Below, in pieces: positions 44,805 to 56,229 of a stretch of 64,000 bases of DNA (the first letter of the stretch is position 1; each line of letters starts with the position of its first letter). The DNA comes from Gautieria morchelliformis. Lineage: Eukaryota; Basidiomycota; Agaricomycetes; Gomphales; Gomphaceae. Location of the stretch: contig WHVA01000112.1 in the NCBI GenBank assembly GCA_015179125.1, positions 186,001-250,000 of the forward strand. Direction: 5' to 3'. The notes beneath the pieces are model-generated. The model was not told the DNA's origin. It worked only from the letters and a program-made list of their open reading frames with translations, and did not search any database. The position numbers and the translations under genes were made by a program.

Positions 44805-45340
44805 GAATGAAAAACGTCTTCTACCGAGCGTAACCGTACAGCAAAATCCATAAAATCAACGAGTTCTCAGGGCTGGCAGATCTCAACTATTTCATCCATA
44901 GGCCTAGGGGGGATAGGACCATATATAAGGAAGCACCACCATTGAGAGCGTCGTTCTATAGAGGCGAAGCTCAGAATATTTGGAGAGTTCAATTTCAACA
45001 TGATTTGCCATCTGATCCTGTCAGTTACTTACATCTTTCACTACTTAGACATGAACGTCATATACACACTAAATGGCCTCCAAGTAGGGGTGACCTTAAA
45101 TCCCCACTCCGACGCTTCAAACTCCGACGCACCCCTCACCACCCACAAGGCTTCGTGTACATGAGTAATTAGAAAAATACCAATTAAGAGATTAAAAATA
45201 TTGTTGAGTGTAAATTTTACTGTTTCTCCCGGGCGCACGAAGAGGACCGACCATTCACCGACCCTCCCCTCCCTCGCTACGCTCAGGGGGTCCCCCGAAC
45301 CGGGTCGGTTCAGGTCGGCACGCTAAAGCCTCGTTCGTGC

Positions 45341-45682
45341 TAGGGCACGGGGGCAAAGTCGTCGGGGGTTTGACACACGTTAGTAACACACCGTGTTATA
45401 AACACGGTGTTTCAAACATGTGTTTCAAACTGTGGCTGATATGACCGTGATTACAAAGATTGTGAGTTTTTTAGAATAGTATGTCTGGTACTTCAAAAAC
45501 TCTAGGTGCACTGCCAGCTGCCTTCTTCATCACTGTTGGATCCTCTCCGACATTGACCAGTGGTGGCAAGGCCGGGTGCTCACTCAAATAGTCGCGAAGT
45601 TGCGTGACACCAATGTCGACCCCATCATCCACCTCTATATCCATGGCTTGCAGTCTCGCGTGCAGACTTTAGGTCAGAATTT

Positions 45683-45713
<31 letters not shown>

Positions 45714-46281
45714 ATAACCCATCATCCACCTCCTTGTTCTCAGCCACTTCATCTGATGTTCACTGCGCCGTCGACACTTCCTATGGCTTCTACCCAAACG
45801 CGAGAAAGACTCAGTGATAGCCAGAGATGAAGCTGCAGTTTGCGAAGGTACAGATCAAGCCTTTTAAGCTTGCTGTCGCGGCACTCGCGATCCATGGTGG
45901 GCGGGCAAGAGGACGCGTCTCGTGCAATTAGTGTAAATTGATACTAGAGCACATTCACTACTGACCAGGTGAAGCCTCCGGAAAGGGGCCGCTTACCAGG
46001 AAAGCGGCAAGGCCCGATCACCTGGAAAGGAAAAAGGGCTCGGAGGTCAGGGACAGACAACGGTCGCACACGACTGCAAAGGGGGTCAAAGCTCGGAGGA
46101 GGTTTTGGGTAAGGAGACGGTAAATCTAAAAATACATAAGGCCGGGGTTGTCGGTCTTATGTAAGCTGTGTTTGAAACACCAGTTGCAAGACCACCGGGG
46201 TTAGTCACACGTTATTAAACGGTGTGACTAACGTGTGACTAACCCAAAGTTATAAACTCCGGACTTTGCCCCCGTGCCCTA
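45341..46281. mobile_element. hAT-like non-autonomous element nested in the Mutator-like insertion
   Basis: 941 bp with perfect 20-bp terminal inverted repeats (TAGGGCACGGGGGCAAAGTC at 45341-45360; its reverse complement at 46262-46281). It is bounded by an exact 8-bp duplication GTTCGTGC (45333-45340 and 46282-46289). TAGGG ends and an 8-bp duplication are typical of hAT elements. The termini also contain repeated GTGTGACTAAC-type subterminal motifs. The interior includes a minus-strand acidic reading stretch (DDGVDIGVTQLRDYLSEHPA) that may be a captured or transposase-derived remnant. Confidence 0.88.
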
Positions 46282-46299
46282 GTTCGTGCATCCAAAATA

Positions 46300-46502
46300 G
46301 TATATGTGTATCGTGAATTTCATGTACCAACAATTAAAATGCCACATTGAGGTATAGAAAGAAAGTAGAGAAAAAGCCAATAGGGCCAGTGAACCATTTA
46401 CAAAAATAAATGCAAGTGCCAAGAAAAAATTTGCGCTGAGCAGAGCTCGAATCCACGCCCACCCTCGCACACACTTAACGTGTTAACCACTGCACTAAGC
46501 CA
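46300..46502 (-). mobile_element. tRNA-derived SINE-like sequence
   Basis: On the minus strand from about 46500, the sequence TGGCTTAGTGCAGTGGTTAA resembles a polymerase III A box and is followed about 40 nt later by a B-box-like GGATTCGAGCTC. The D-arm-like part is typical of tRNA-derived SINE heads. There is no closing acceptor stem, so it is not a functional tRNA. An unrelated tail of about 130 bp follows down to the hAT boundary. Confidence 0.5.
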
Positions 46503-46825
46503 ATTTCACATAACAAGGTACCCTTTAAACATTATATATTCAGACCTGAGACGCTTATAGTTACAATAAATGTAACATGTTTTAATCTTTCAGAATGTTT
46601 CTGACACATTTTATTGCCATTATATTATGTTTTTCTTTATAAATAAACTTCATTGTGATGTGGAGAACTTACGTGAGCGTGTGCGTCGGAGTCCGAAGTC
46701 GCGTCGGGGTGGGGATTTAAGACTTTCCTCCAAGTAGGCGCAGGTCGTGTCTTCTTATTCCCACGTTCTCGCCGCAACGGTTGCCTCCTTCTTTCTCGCA
46801 GACCACCCTGACCTCTGACTCCTCC

Positions 46826-49800
46826 ATGGACAATAATCAGCAGATCGTCAAAGCTTCCCCTTCATCCAGACATGGCGAAATGCCGCCGATCGTAAAGGCG
46901 TCTTTGGTACCGTCAACGGTAAGCAAAATTTATTCCGGGACCCTAAATAATCAAGAGGACTGACTATCTCATGAATCTTTATGAATAGGTCAAATCACTG
47001 TCTACTTCTCGTCTTGCCGCAGGGAGAACGGACATTGAATCTACCCCCACGATGAAAACCGACCAGCAGCAGCCTGAGCGTGCCGGGCTTAGGTTGCTTT
47101 CACTTGGTAATGTTTTCATGCCTGTTAGCTGTCACCTTCTAATTCCCTCAGCAGATGGCGGCGGAATCCGTGGCTTGTCTGAACTCATCATACTACAAGA
47201 TATCATGCGAAGAATCCAGCTCGAAGAAGGGCGACCCACCGTCCCCCTTCCTTGTGAATATTTCGACTTGATCTGCGGTACGAGTACAGGCGGGTAAGTT
47301 GCTTTCTTCTCGGTCGCCGTTGCTCGCTAATACGTTCCATGCAGGCTCATAGCACTCATGCTGGGCCGCCTTCGCCTGCCCGTAGATAAAGCGATCGAAG
47401 CGTATGGCACATTCGCCTCACAAGTCTTCTCAGAGAAGAAACCAATTTGGAAGGACGGAAGGTTCAAGGCTACCAATTTGGAGAGCGCTATCAAGGCAAT
47501 CATCAAGGAATCAACTGGCGACCCTGACGCACGCCTGTTCGATCCAAGACCGAGCAGAGATGTGTGCAAAACGTATGTTCACGTTGCCGCTCGTTCTTGA
47601 CTTGGTACATAGCTGACCGTAGCCCAGTTTCGTCTGTGCGATGCCCGCAAATAACATCAGCACACCCCACCTCTTTCGTACGTACAGCATCAGCAAATAC
47701 GAATCATTTGACTGCGCTATATGGGAGGCTGCCCGCGCTACGTCTGCCGCTCCTACTTTTTTCAAACCGATTTTCATCGGAAAACCAGCTACGCATGAAC
47801 CCTTTGTCGATGCCGGCCTGGGTTGCAACAATCCGATCAAGCAAATCCTCAAAGAAGCAGAACACATCTTTCCGCTTCAACATATTGCTTGTGTTGTCAG
47901 CATCGGCACTGGACATGTCACCACTGCCAGCCTGCCGGCATCTAGTCTGCTTAATAACATCATACCATTAAGTGTAGCTGAGGTATTGAAGAAGATCACC
48001 ACGGAATGTGAGACAACAGCGGAGGAAAGCCAGCAGCGCTTCAGATCTGCACCGAAGTCTACTTCCGGTTCAATGTGGAGCAAGGAATGGAAAGTGTAAC
48101 ATTGGCAGATTGGGAAAGGTCACCTGAGGTGACAACGCAAACATTATACTATCTTGGGCGGCCACTGGTAGATGAGATGGTAATGGCTGCTGCCATTGCT
48201 CTGAGGGAGCGCCGGGAAGTGATACCTGCTGCACACCTCAGTGTGTACAATTTGCAATGGCTCACAGCTGATGACTTATGTTTTATGGTAGACTCTGTAG
48301 GTGGAGGCACTGTCAGCCAACTATCAGGTAAACAGAGAGCTCGCCATAAGGCTTGTCCTCTACCAACATGGAGATTTACTGGAAGATGTGATATTCCTTT
48401 GCAACTTGAGGAATACTTCTTCCCAAAACAAACATCCACTGCTAAGGAGCAACAGCACATCTTTGTCTTGTATGGGCTTGGTGGGGTGGGAAAAACACAG
48501 ATTGCATTGACATTTATTGATAAGTTTTATCAACGGTGGTGTGGTTTACCTGGTGCTGTTATGCTTTGACTAATCTCTTTTATACTTAGCTTTTGGAGGG
48601 TCTATTATGTGGATGCAAGTAGGGTGTCCACTATAAACTCTGGCCTAGAGGATATTTCTCGGGAAGGGGGTATTGGTGAGACTGCTGAGGATGCTCTTCT
48701 CTAGCTTTCTGGACAACACCAAGCATGGCTGCTCTTTCTGGACAATGCTGATGACCGAGATATAAACCTTCAGAAGTACTTCCCTGCATGCAAGCATGGA
48801 AACATCATTGTCACAAGTCGCAATATGGAGCGTTGCGTGCATGCACCCAGGTCCAACTGTCATGTCTCAGGCGTGAATCCTGATGAAGCAATCCATTTGC
48901 TCCTCATGTTCTCTACAGCCAATGGTTCCACAAAGGATCATGGCTTGGAAGGTCTGATTGCCAAAGAACTTGGTTACCTTGCCCTTGCCATTGTACAAGC
49001 AGGTGCCTATATCTCAAAGGGGTGCAGCTTGAATGAATACCTGAATATTCTCCAGAAGGATCGGGTTAAGCTGATGAGCAAGCACTCTATACAGATGATA
49101 GATAACTACCAGTGGGGAGTATATGCAACATGGGAAATCAGCTTTAAAAGGCTAAGTCCCAAAGCAGCAAGCCTGCTACACCTATGTGCATTTCTGCATT
49201 ATAGGGGTATTTCCAAGAGCATATTTCAGAGGGCAGCTCTCATAGATCCAGATGGGCCATTTGATGATGCCAAACAGTTTCTACATAACTTTCAAACCAC
49301 AGATGGTAGCTGGAGTGACTTTCAATTTCAGGAGGTGATTAATGAATTAACTTCCTACTCATTGATCACCACTAGTGAGGGAGAGTATACCTTTTTCCTT
49401 CATCCACTAGTACATGCTTGGGCTGGAGAAAGACTGGGGGTGGCAGAGCAGGAGCATAAGCAACGGTGCATGATGCAGATACTAGGACTTTCTATCACAT
49501 ATGGAAATAGTACAGAGGACTATGCCTTTAGGAGGACTCTTCTCTCTCACATTAATGGGCTACATAAGAAAGGTGCAGATCCAGACATAGCAAATAAATT
49601 TGCACAAGTGTTTGATGAGGCAGGGAAATGGATGGATGCTCAAGAGCTGCATGTGGAGGTCATGGTGGCAAGGAAGAGGGTCCTTGGTGATGAGCATCCT
49701 GACACACTGACTGCCATGGGCAGCCTTGCTGCAACATATCGGAGTCTGGGCCAGTGGAGCAATGCTCAGGAACTGGAGATTAAAGTCATGGAGGTAAGGA

Positions 49801-50867
49801 AGAGAGTCCTTGGTGAAGAGCATCCTCACACACTGACTACCATGGGCAACCTTGCTGCAACCTATCGGAGTCTGGGCCAGTGGAAGGATGCTCAGGCGCT
49901 GGAGATTAAAGTCATGGAGGCAAGCAAGAGGGTCCTTGGTGAGGAGCATCCTGACACACTGACTGCCGTGGGCAGCCTTGCTGCAACCTATTGGAGTCTG
50001 GGCCAGTGGAAGGATGCTCAGGATCTGGAGATTAAAGTCATGGAGGCAAGGAAGAAGGTCCTTGGTGAGGAGCATCCTGACACACTGGATGCCATGGGCA
50101 ACCTTGCTGCAACCTATCGGAGTCTAGGCCAGTGGATGGATGCTCAGGAGCTGGAGATTAAAGTCATGGAGACAAGGGAGAGGGTCCTTAGTGAGGAGCA
50201 TCCTGACACACTGACTGCCATGGGCAGCCTTGCTGCGACCTATCGGAGTCTGGGCCAGTGGAAGAATGCTTGGGAGCTGGAGATTAAAGTCGTGGAGGTC
50301 AGGAAGAGGGTCCTTGGTGAGGAGCATCCTGACACACTGACTGCCATGGGCAGCCTTGCTGCAACCTATCGGGGTCTGGGCCAGTGGATGGATGCTCAGG
50401 AGCTGGAGATTAAAGTCATGGAGGCAAGGAAGAAGGTCCTTAGTGAGGAGCATCCTGACACACTGACTGCCATGGGCAACCTTGCTGCGACCTATTGGAG
50501 TCTGGGCCAGTGGAAGGATGCTCGGGAGCTGGAGATTAAAGTCATAGAGGCAAGGAAGAAGGTCCTTGGTGAGGAGCATCCTGACACACTGACTGCCATG
50601 GGCAACCTTGCTGCAGCCTATCGGAGTCTAGGCCAGTGGATGGATGCTCAGGAGCTGGAGATTAAAGTCATGGAGACAAGGGAGAGGGTCATTGGTGAGG
50701 AGCATCCTGACACAATGACTGCAATGGGCAGCCTTGCTGCAATGTATGGGAGTCTGGGCCAGTGGAAGGATGCTCAGGAGCTAGAGATTAAAGTCATGGA
50801 GGTCAGGAAGAGGGTTCTTGGTGAGGAGCATCCTGACATACTGACACAAGCCCACACCTATGGATAG
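46826..50867 (+). pseudogene. NLR2: patatin-NB-ARC-TPR paralogue of NLR1, disabled
   Basis: It has the same exon layout as NLR1: 46826-46918, 46989-47106, 47152-47293, 47345-47572, then from 47628. The patatin motifs are intact (ADGGGIRG, GTSTGG, FVDAGLG), as is the P-loop (GLGGVGKTQIALTF). Two lesions separate the domains. A single base is missing near 48055 relative to NLR1 (NLR1 reads AAC-GTC-TAC, NLR2 AA-GTC-TAC), which shifts the frame before the NB-ARC. An in-frame TAG at 48702-48704 replaces the Trp of LLWLSG between P-loop and Walker B. The frame is then open for 680 codons: NIIVTSRN-like sequence, ELGYLALAI, nine full TPR units and a part. A truncated patatin protein could still be made. 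Confidence 0.88.
49627..50850 (+). repeat. Tandem 126-bp TPR-coding repeats of NLR2
   Basis: Nine full units and one partial of the pattern LGEEHPDTLTAMGxLAATYx, then SLGQWxDAQELEIKVMExRK. They are more uniform than in NLR1. Variation sits mainly at N/S, R/W, K/M/S before DA, and V/A/T before R. The block METRERV-(L/I) occurs twice, four units apart, pointing to multi-unit duplication. Confidence 0.9.
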
Positions 50868-51525
50868 ACACACACTAGGCTTTGCCCAATACTGGAGGTA
50901 TATAAGACTTTTTTGGTTTGTAAAACCGTTTAAAAGACTACCAAGATTTCCCAAAAATTTTATTGTCTTTTATGTAACAAAACACTTGTCAAAGTCATTG
51001 TCTAAAAAAGAAAGAGAAGTTAAATATATTTAGCTGCTTCCACAATACTAGAAAATTCACCAAGAAATGACATTAACTAAAATTTAAAAAATTTAATCAG
51101 GCTTTTGCTTCTGTCCTTACTTTTAACATAAAAATTAATGCTCTTGACTGTTTTCACTATTATTTAAAGATCTTTGAAAAGCTACTATATTTTCATTCAA
51201 TATTTTTATTTTTATTTTATTTTTTGTGCTCATTCAGCTACAGAATTACAGTTCACAATTAGAAAACCCAATGTTACATCATGTGTATACCTGAATGCTG
51301 AAGAGTAGAAGGGACACACACACCTATAGCTTATATAATGGAATTTGTGTTGATTTGTGACCACCAAAGGCATATTCCCTCCAGCACTCCTTTCCCACCT
51401 ACTCTCAAAACAAGATAGAATTGATCTCAGATAGGAACTGTTATAACTATGCTGTGTACCAAGTCCTGCCAACTTCAACTCCACCACTTCTGTGTGTGTG
51501 TGAGAAAGTATCAATTATAGTGCTT
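50868..51525. other. AT-rich 3' flank of NLR2
   Basis: No gene. The first 100 bp (50889-50990), beginning TACTGGAGGTATATAAGAC, resemble the terminal arm of the fold-back element at 51796-52194, so a truncated relative abuts the end of NLR2. The rest has poly-T and poly-A tracts and a short (GT)n run at about 51492-51502. Confidence 0.5.
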
Positions 51526-51528
51526 GAA

Positions 51529-52206
51529 GTGCCAGACACTTATGGTGCACTTTTATACTATGGGAGATATAATTAAGTATCTGTTAGTAATCGGGGCGAT
51601 GTGTCAGCCAAGGGAGAACTGGTATGCACATAGCCGGACGTTCAAGAATGCTCTCGACTCCAGGATGCTGGTGCACCAGCATGGCATTGGCACAGCAGCT
51701 CGAAGCAATTAGTAATATAGTGAACATCATATTTAGTATAAAAGCAGGCGATCTCAAGTAGCTCAAATAATAACAACATTTATTATATTTCCTTTCACTG
51801 GAAGCATATAAAGATTTTCTGGTCTGAAAAACTGTTCAAAAAACTGTAAAGATATTCCAAATTTTTTTAGTGGTTTTAATGTAAAAAAAACTTTACCAGA
51901 ATTTGTGTTTTTTGTTAGAATTTGTTGAGCAATAAAATTGTAAAAAAGTTTAAAGTTTTTTGCAGGGTTTTTTATGTCTTTTTATAAGTTTCTTTGCGAA
52001 AACACAAAAAACCCATAAAAAACCCTGAAAAAATCTTTGAATTTTTTTACAATTTTCTTGCTCAATAAATTCTAATAAAAACACAAAATTTTATTATAGT
52101 TTTTTTTATATAAAAAACACTAAAGATATTTGGAAAATCTTTACAGTTTTTTCAACAGTTTTTCAAACAAGAAAACTTTTATATGCCTGCAGTGTTTGTT
52201 CTACAG
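51529..52206 (+). repeat. Probable copia 5' LTR, split by a fold-back element
   Basis: Upstream of a copia gag start (52305), sequence with a TATA-type box (AGTATAAAAGCAGGCGATC, about 51738) leads to ATTTCCTTT, is interrupted by the fold-back element, and resumes with GTTCTACA. The leader then begins GGTTATGGGCCCCGGC, which could be a primer-binding site. The left boundary is a guess because no second LTR is visible. Confidence 0.4.
51796..52194. mobile_element. 399-bp fold-back (palindromic) element
   Basis: Nearly the whole element is one imperfect inverted repeat. CACTGGAAGCATATAAAG... at the left pairs with ...TTTTATATGCCTGCAGTG at the right, through arms of about 180 bp with a short centre near 51985-52010. 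It is flanked by TTT on both sides (51793-51795, 52195-52197). It is AT-rich and non-coding. CACTG ends with a 3-bp duplication may tie it to CACTA-like transposases. Confidence 0.8.
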
Positions 52207-52304
52207 GTTATGGGCCCCGGCTGTAACTAAACTACTACAGACCTAGCCTATCCTAACTGCACACAAGAGCACTCCATACTCCATCAAATCAATACCAATC
52301 AACA

Positions 52305-52530
52305 ATGTCGAGTAACAACAACACATACAAGATTGATCCTCTAAACGGGGATAATTACATGGCATGGTGCCGGCAGCTCAAGTGGATACTTGATGATCTG
52401 GATCTATGGGATGTGGCCATCGGCGGGGAGACGAAACCGAGACTGGCAGATGCCGGCAACGTCACTGCGGCTGAACAGCAGGATATTGATGATTGGAGAA
52501 AGAAGGACAAGAAGGCTAGAAAGGAAATTT
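52305..52530 (+). pseudogene. Copia-type gag, N-terminal fragment
   Basis: ATG at 52305, then IDPLNGDNYMAWCRQLKWIL and DLDLWDVAIGGET, the start of Ty1/copia gag polyproteins in Agaricomycetes. It ends at KKDKKARKEI, where an A-rich LINE tail in opposite orientation begins. Continuation beyond the LINE was not found. Confidence 0.8.
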
Positions 52531-53830
52531 TCCTTGGGTTTATTTTTATTTTTATTTTATTTTTATTTATTATCCATTTTTGTCTTATGGGGCCATGCCC
52601 TATGTAAGACGAAGCATACAGAGGTTCCGACAACCTGCCTTTTCTATCCGTACCCTTGTATCTATCTCCACATGCTCATTGGACCATGTCCTGAGCCTGT
52701 CCATGCTTGTGTGGAAGCGAGGAAATTGCTTCCATGCATTGCACATGGGCTGTTCCACTGTCCAGTTCTCTCCCTCTAGGTCCCCAAAAACTTGCCTGAA
52801 CCTTCCCATCTCGTTCACGTACTGAAACAATGGTGCCATCACTTTTGGCTTGGTTAACAGCGTGCTGGCCATCCTTGCCCCCCATTTCAGTTTCTTTCCA
52901 GCCGCTTCTGTTGCTCTCTGTAGGCTGGACACCGGATGAGAAAATGGTGTACTGTTTTGTCGTCACTACGGCAGGCTGCGCATGTTGGTGAGTCGGCTTT
53001 GCCCATTTTGAACAGATGCTTCGCTAGCGGTGCATGCCCTGTTCTCAGTTGGATCAGAAGCGAGCTGTGCCTTCATGCCCGCTGCTGAGCTTCATGTATG
53101 CTGTGGATGGCATCAACAGATCAATCTTGTGCATGTATTGGGCCCTTGATGACTTCGCGAAGGCATCCCTGGCTTGCGCTTTCAAGTCCTTGTGGTGTCT
53201 GCAGCTCTGCTGACCTGCTGACTGGCATCTTGCCTCTGCACACTGGCAGCTTGTTCCACTCTTTGGTGGACTCACCCTTCGCTGCCCTCTTCGCCTCCCT
53301 GTCTACCCTTTCATTGCACCTCACCCCCTCATGCCCCGGTATCCACCTCATGGTCACCGTTGTCCTCCCACTCCCTTCCCTTCTTATAGCCTCCATCTGC
53401 TTGTGGACTGTGTCGACCAAGTACTGCCCCGATATAGCTCTCTCCTCTCTGGTGGTCTGTATGGCAGCCTGGTTGTCCAAACCCAACATGCACATCCTGC
53501 TGCCTTCTTCCCTGATCATCATTGCCCCTATTGCTGCACCTAGGGGCTCCGCCTCGAAAACTGTGTGTTCCTCTGCCGTCCCCATGTACTTCCTGACCAC
53601 CCTCGTTACCATGCCTCTACGGGGAGGCCTGATATATATAAGCTCACCGATACCTTGCATGCTTGGTGTCACGGTTGGCTTCACCATGCCGTTATGGACA
53701 AACACAGGCGGTCTCGTAGTGTTTTGTTGTTCCTCGATGGGGTAGCAGTGAGTTTCATCTGACATCTTTTGTATAGCGGGCTTTGATTTACCCTGGCTAC
53801 CAGGTGCACTCGCTATAGGCCGTTCACTGA
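52531..53830 (-). mobile_element. 5'-truncated LINE (Tad-like) inserted into copia gag
   Basis: Minus-strand frames encode a retrotransposon RNase H: EEHTVFEAEPLGAAIGAMMI, MCMLGLDNQAAIQ, RWIPGHEGVRCNERVDREAK. Then comes a C-terminal Cys/His knuckle (SPTCAACRSDDKTVHHFLIR-C). The 3' end on this strand is an (AAAAT)n-type tail at 52575-52535, as expected for a LINE. Frame changes are present, and endonuclease and reverse transcriptase are missing. The RNase H plus CCHC arrangement resembles the fungal Tad1 group. Confidence 0.8.
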
Positions 53831-54404
53831 TCGCAGGGAACAGGTACGAACCACAATGTCACCCTGTTTACTTCCTCACCCTTCGCAACAGCCTTCATAA
53901 TGGCACTAATTACAGCTGTTCCGGGTACATAAGGCGGAGTCTGAATTTTGACTCCGTGACAGCCGTTCAGAAAGAAACATGTATACCTCAATAACTAGTG
54001 GATAATAAGACCTGATGTTTTGTTATAACTATATATGATATAGTATCTACCATTTAGTACAAGATATATAGCTTATTATGCAGATTCTAATATTCGAAAA
54101 AATAGGCTTATATGCACCATTATGATACCAATATAGCATAAGCAGAGGATGTAGCATTCTCAGACTAGAGTAATATACATGTATAAATGTTTGAAAACTA
54201 ATGGAATTGTATACTGAATGGTTTAGGGAAGGGGGAGGGCTGCATACTAATTGAGCACCTTTCCAGCCTTTTAGCTTTCTACAATGCCATAAATGCTGAT
54301 TGTAACACTCTAAACTATTGTATATAATGTATATTTACAATAATTACATGTAACGTATTTTTTCAGGGCTACCTGGACTTCCTATCTCTGCACACACTAT
54401 TCTC
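53831..54404. other. AT-rich spacer, nothing recognised
   Basis: No gene or element end could be identified. Low complexity with TATATA-rich stretches at 54020-54110. Confidence 0.45.
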
Positions 54405-54408
54405 TTTG

Positions 54409-54903
54409 ATGCGTAACACGTCACGTGATATTACATACTTGTACTTGTACTGGATGCCTCGCTACCTGCATGAACACCAAAGGGAGCGTCAAACATACTC
54501 TGAAGACCTCCAGAAGCGTGTAATTTACCAACGGTTCACGTGGGAGAAGAAGATCGATGACATCACACTTGATCTGAACATGTCAAAACGTGTTGTCGAG
54601 CGCATCCTCCAATTGTGGCGTACTACTGGTGAGGTAGTTATGCAGGGACATGGAAAGACGGGAAATAGAAGGAAGATTATGACTCCAGAGGAAATGGAGG
54701 TAAGCATTTCCACTACAGAGTGAAGATGATCATATTTTCTCACTTTGTATATTAGTGTAGTTTCTTCTTCGGCTTACAGAGCAGTTCCCTGACCTATACT
54801 TGGACGAGATACAAACAATCATGCAGCGCCTGTATGGGATAACAGTTGGAATCAGCACCTTATGGGACACAATGACAGACCTTGGTCTCACCCGCAAAAA
54901 GGT
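54409..54903 (+). pseudogene. Helix-turn-helix region of a Tc1/mariner-type transposase, truncated
   Basis: Two exons: 54409-54700, with TYSEDLQKRVIYQRFTW, ITLDLNMSKRVVERILQLWR and GNRRKIMTPEEME followed by GTAAGC; then from about 54777, EQFPDLYLDEIQTIMQRLYG and STLWDTMTDLGLTRKK. This is the paired HTH DNA-binding part found in front of a DDE domain in basidiomycete mariner-like transposases. The sequence after 54903 shows no DDE domain, so it is a fragment. The assignment is from motif recognition. Confidence 0.7.
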
Positions 54904-55365
54904 ATGTTCTACACCACCAGTCGAGGTTCTTCTTTGGCACAGGTTTCCAAGCCGATGTCCCTGAAACATTGTTGTCGATTGTTTGTGTCACATTTCTCCA
55001 ACCTTGAATAAACCTTTTCTAGCAGAGCTTTCCTAGACGTCACTCTTCCCACTTTCACTGTGGTTTCTGGGGGATTTCAGCAATCTTTCACCTAGTGTAT
55101 TTCCACAAGCTCTCAGTTCCCATGTTGTGAAGCCCTGTGTGATGTTTGCAAAAGTCGGTGCGTAAAATGTGAACAAAACGTTCACTGCCGCCTGTGAAAC
55201 CACAATCATCTCCAGTCGATGTTTGTGTAAGCCTGATGTGAGCCACTCGACATGCTTGCAGATAGCTAATCCATATGCTCACCAGCCTGACTCCCGTCCC
55301 GCTTGTCAAACTTAAGTCCTCACCTGTTATCTCACACCTTCACCACACATCAACTGACCACTGTG
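54904..55365. other. Spacer, no gene recognised
   Basis: About 460 bp between the transposase fragment and the next ORF. No convincing coding frame or repeat. Confidence 0.4.
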
Positions 55366-56023
55366 ATGGACAAGGTCACTATTCCCTCATCGATCACAAA
55401 ATTCAAAATCAACACAAACAACATTGCCGTGTTCCTGGAAGGCCAGGCCCATTCTCTTGAAATCAAAATTACCCCGACAGCCCCAGGTCCAGTGGTATGT
55501 TTCCTCAGCGGTTTTCATCTTTTACAAGGGTTTAACGCTATCTATTGCCAGACACTAATCATAAATGTGGGAGAAGCCCCGCCTGTGCTCGTGGATGCGA
55601 AGGAGCCTCAAAGCGCTGCCATGCAGCGGGTTTCAGATACATCCGACAAACCCGAACCAAGGCCCCTTCCTTCAGGTTCCAGCCTTCGGGCAAAGAAAAT
55701 ATTGACGTGTTTGGACGATTATCCAATCCTGGATCATGATCATGACGCCGATCGCCATGAGACACCCAATGCCAGAGACATAGTGAGTGATGCTTTTCTT
55801 GCTGTGGGGCACTGGCGCTGACTCCGAGTCATGGGTCAAGGACTTCACATGGTCTTCAATGCCGCGAGTTCCCAACAGGATTCAGACCGCGAATGACAAG
55901 ATAGCGATGGCACCAAGTGGCTTTCGCTATAGCATGCCATCGCGCCGACCTGCCCCGTTCCCAGTGTCACCGATTGAACATGCAGCCAAGAGGTCTAAGA
56001 CACATGATGGCATATTAGAGTGA
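55366..56023 (+). CDS. Hypothetical protein, possible transposon companion
   Basis: ATG at 55366 begins MDKVTIPSSITKFKINTN. A GTATGT...GCCAG intron (about 55496-55551) joins TAPGPV to TLIINVGEAPPVLVDAKEP in phase 0, and the frame then continues with PLPSGSSLRAKKILTCLDD. A further donor (GTGAGT) follows ARDI at about 55784. The last exon may be the one reading GFRYSMPSRRPAPFPVSPIE and ending at 56023, but its acceptor is uncertain. No domain is recognised. It sits directly upstream of, and in the same direction as, the transposase-like gene, so it may belong to the same element. Confidence 0.4.
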
Positions 56024-56229
56024 TTCGGTCTCTGAGTGACATTTCCTCAAATATTAGTCAGACGTCCCGAAACAATAGAATTTGTCATCCATGCTATTGT
56101 TCTTTGTTGACACCCACTGTTATCTCCACTTGTCTGACCACCCAAATGCCAGCGGTCAAGCAGAAACTGCCTGACTGTCCGTGAGACTGTTTTGTCAGTT
56201 TTGGTGACCCAGCTGAACACCCACAGGTA

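Larger units (their letters stand above)
45089..46726. mobile_element. Mutator-like non-autonomous insertion upstream of NLR2
   Basis: A 12-bp direct repeat CCTCCAAGTAGG (45077-45088 and 46727-46738) flanks 1,638 bp whose ends are inverted repeats: CTTAAATCCCCACTCCGACG on the left and, reversed, CTTAAATCCCCACCCCGACG on the right, extending with gaps for about 45 bp. The flanks continue the NLR1-like upstream sequence, so this is an insertion. A direct repeat of 9 bp or slightly more with long inverted ends suits Mutator-like elements. No transposase is present. It holds a nested hAT-like element and a SINE-like sequence. Confidence 0.75.

Noticed and set aside
46430-46502. Possible tRNA gene
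   Set aside because: A-box-like and B-box-like motifs are present, but there is no complementary acceptor stem and the sequence runs on into a tail. A SINE-like origin fits better.
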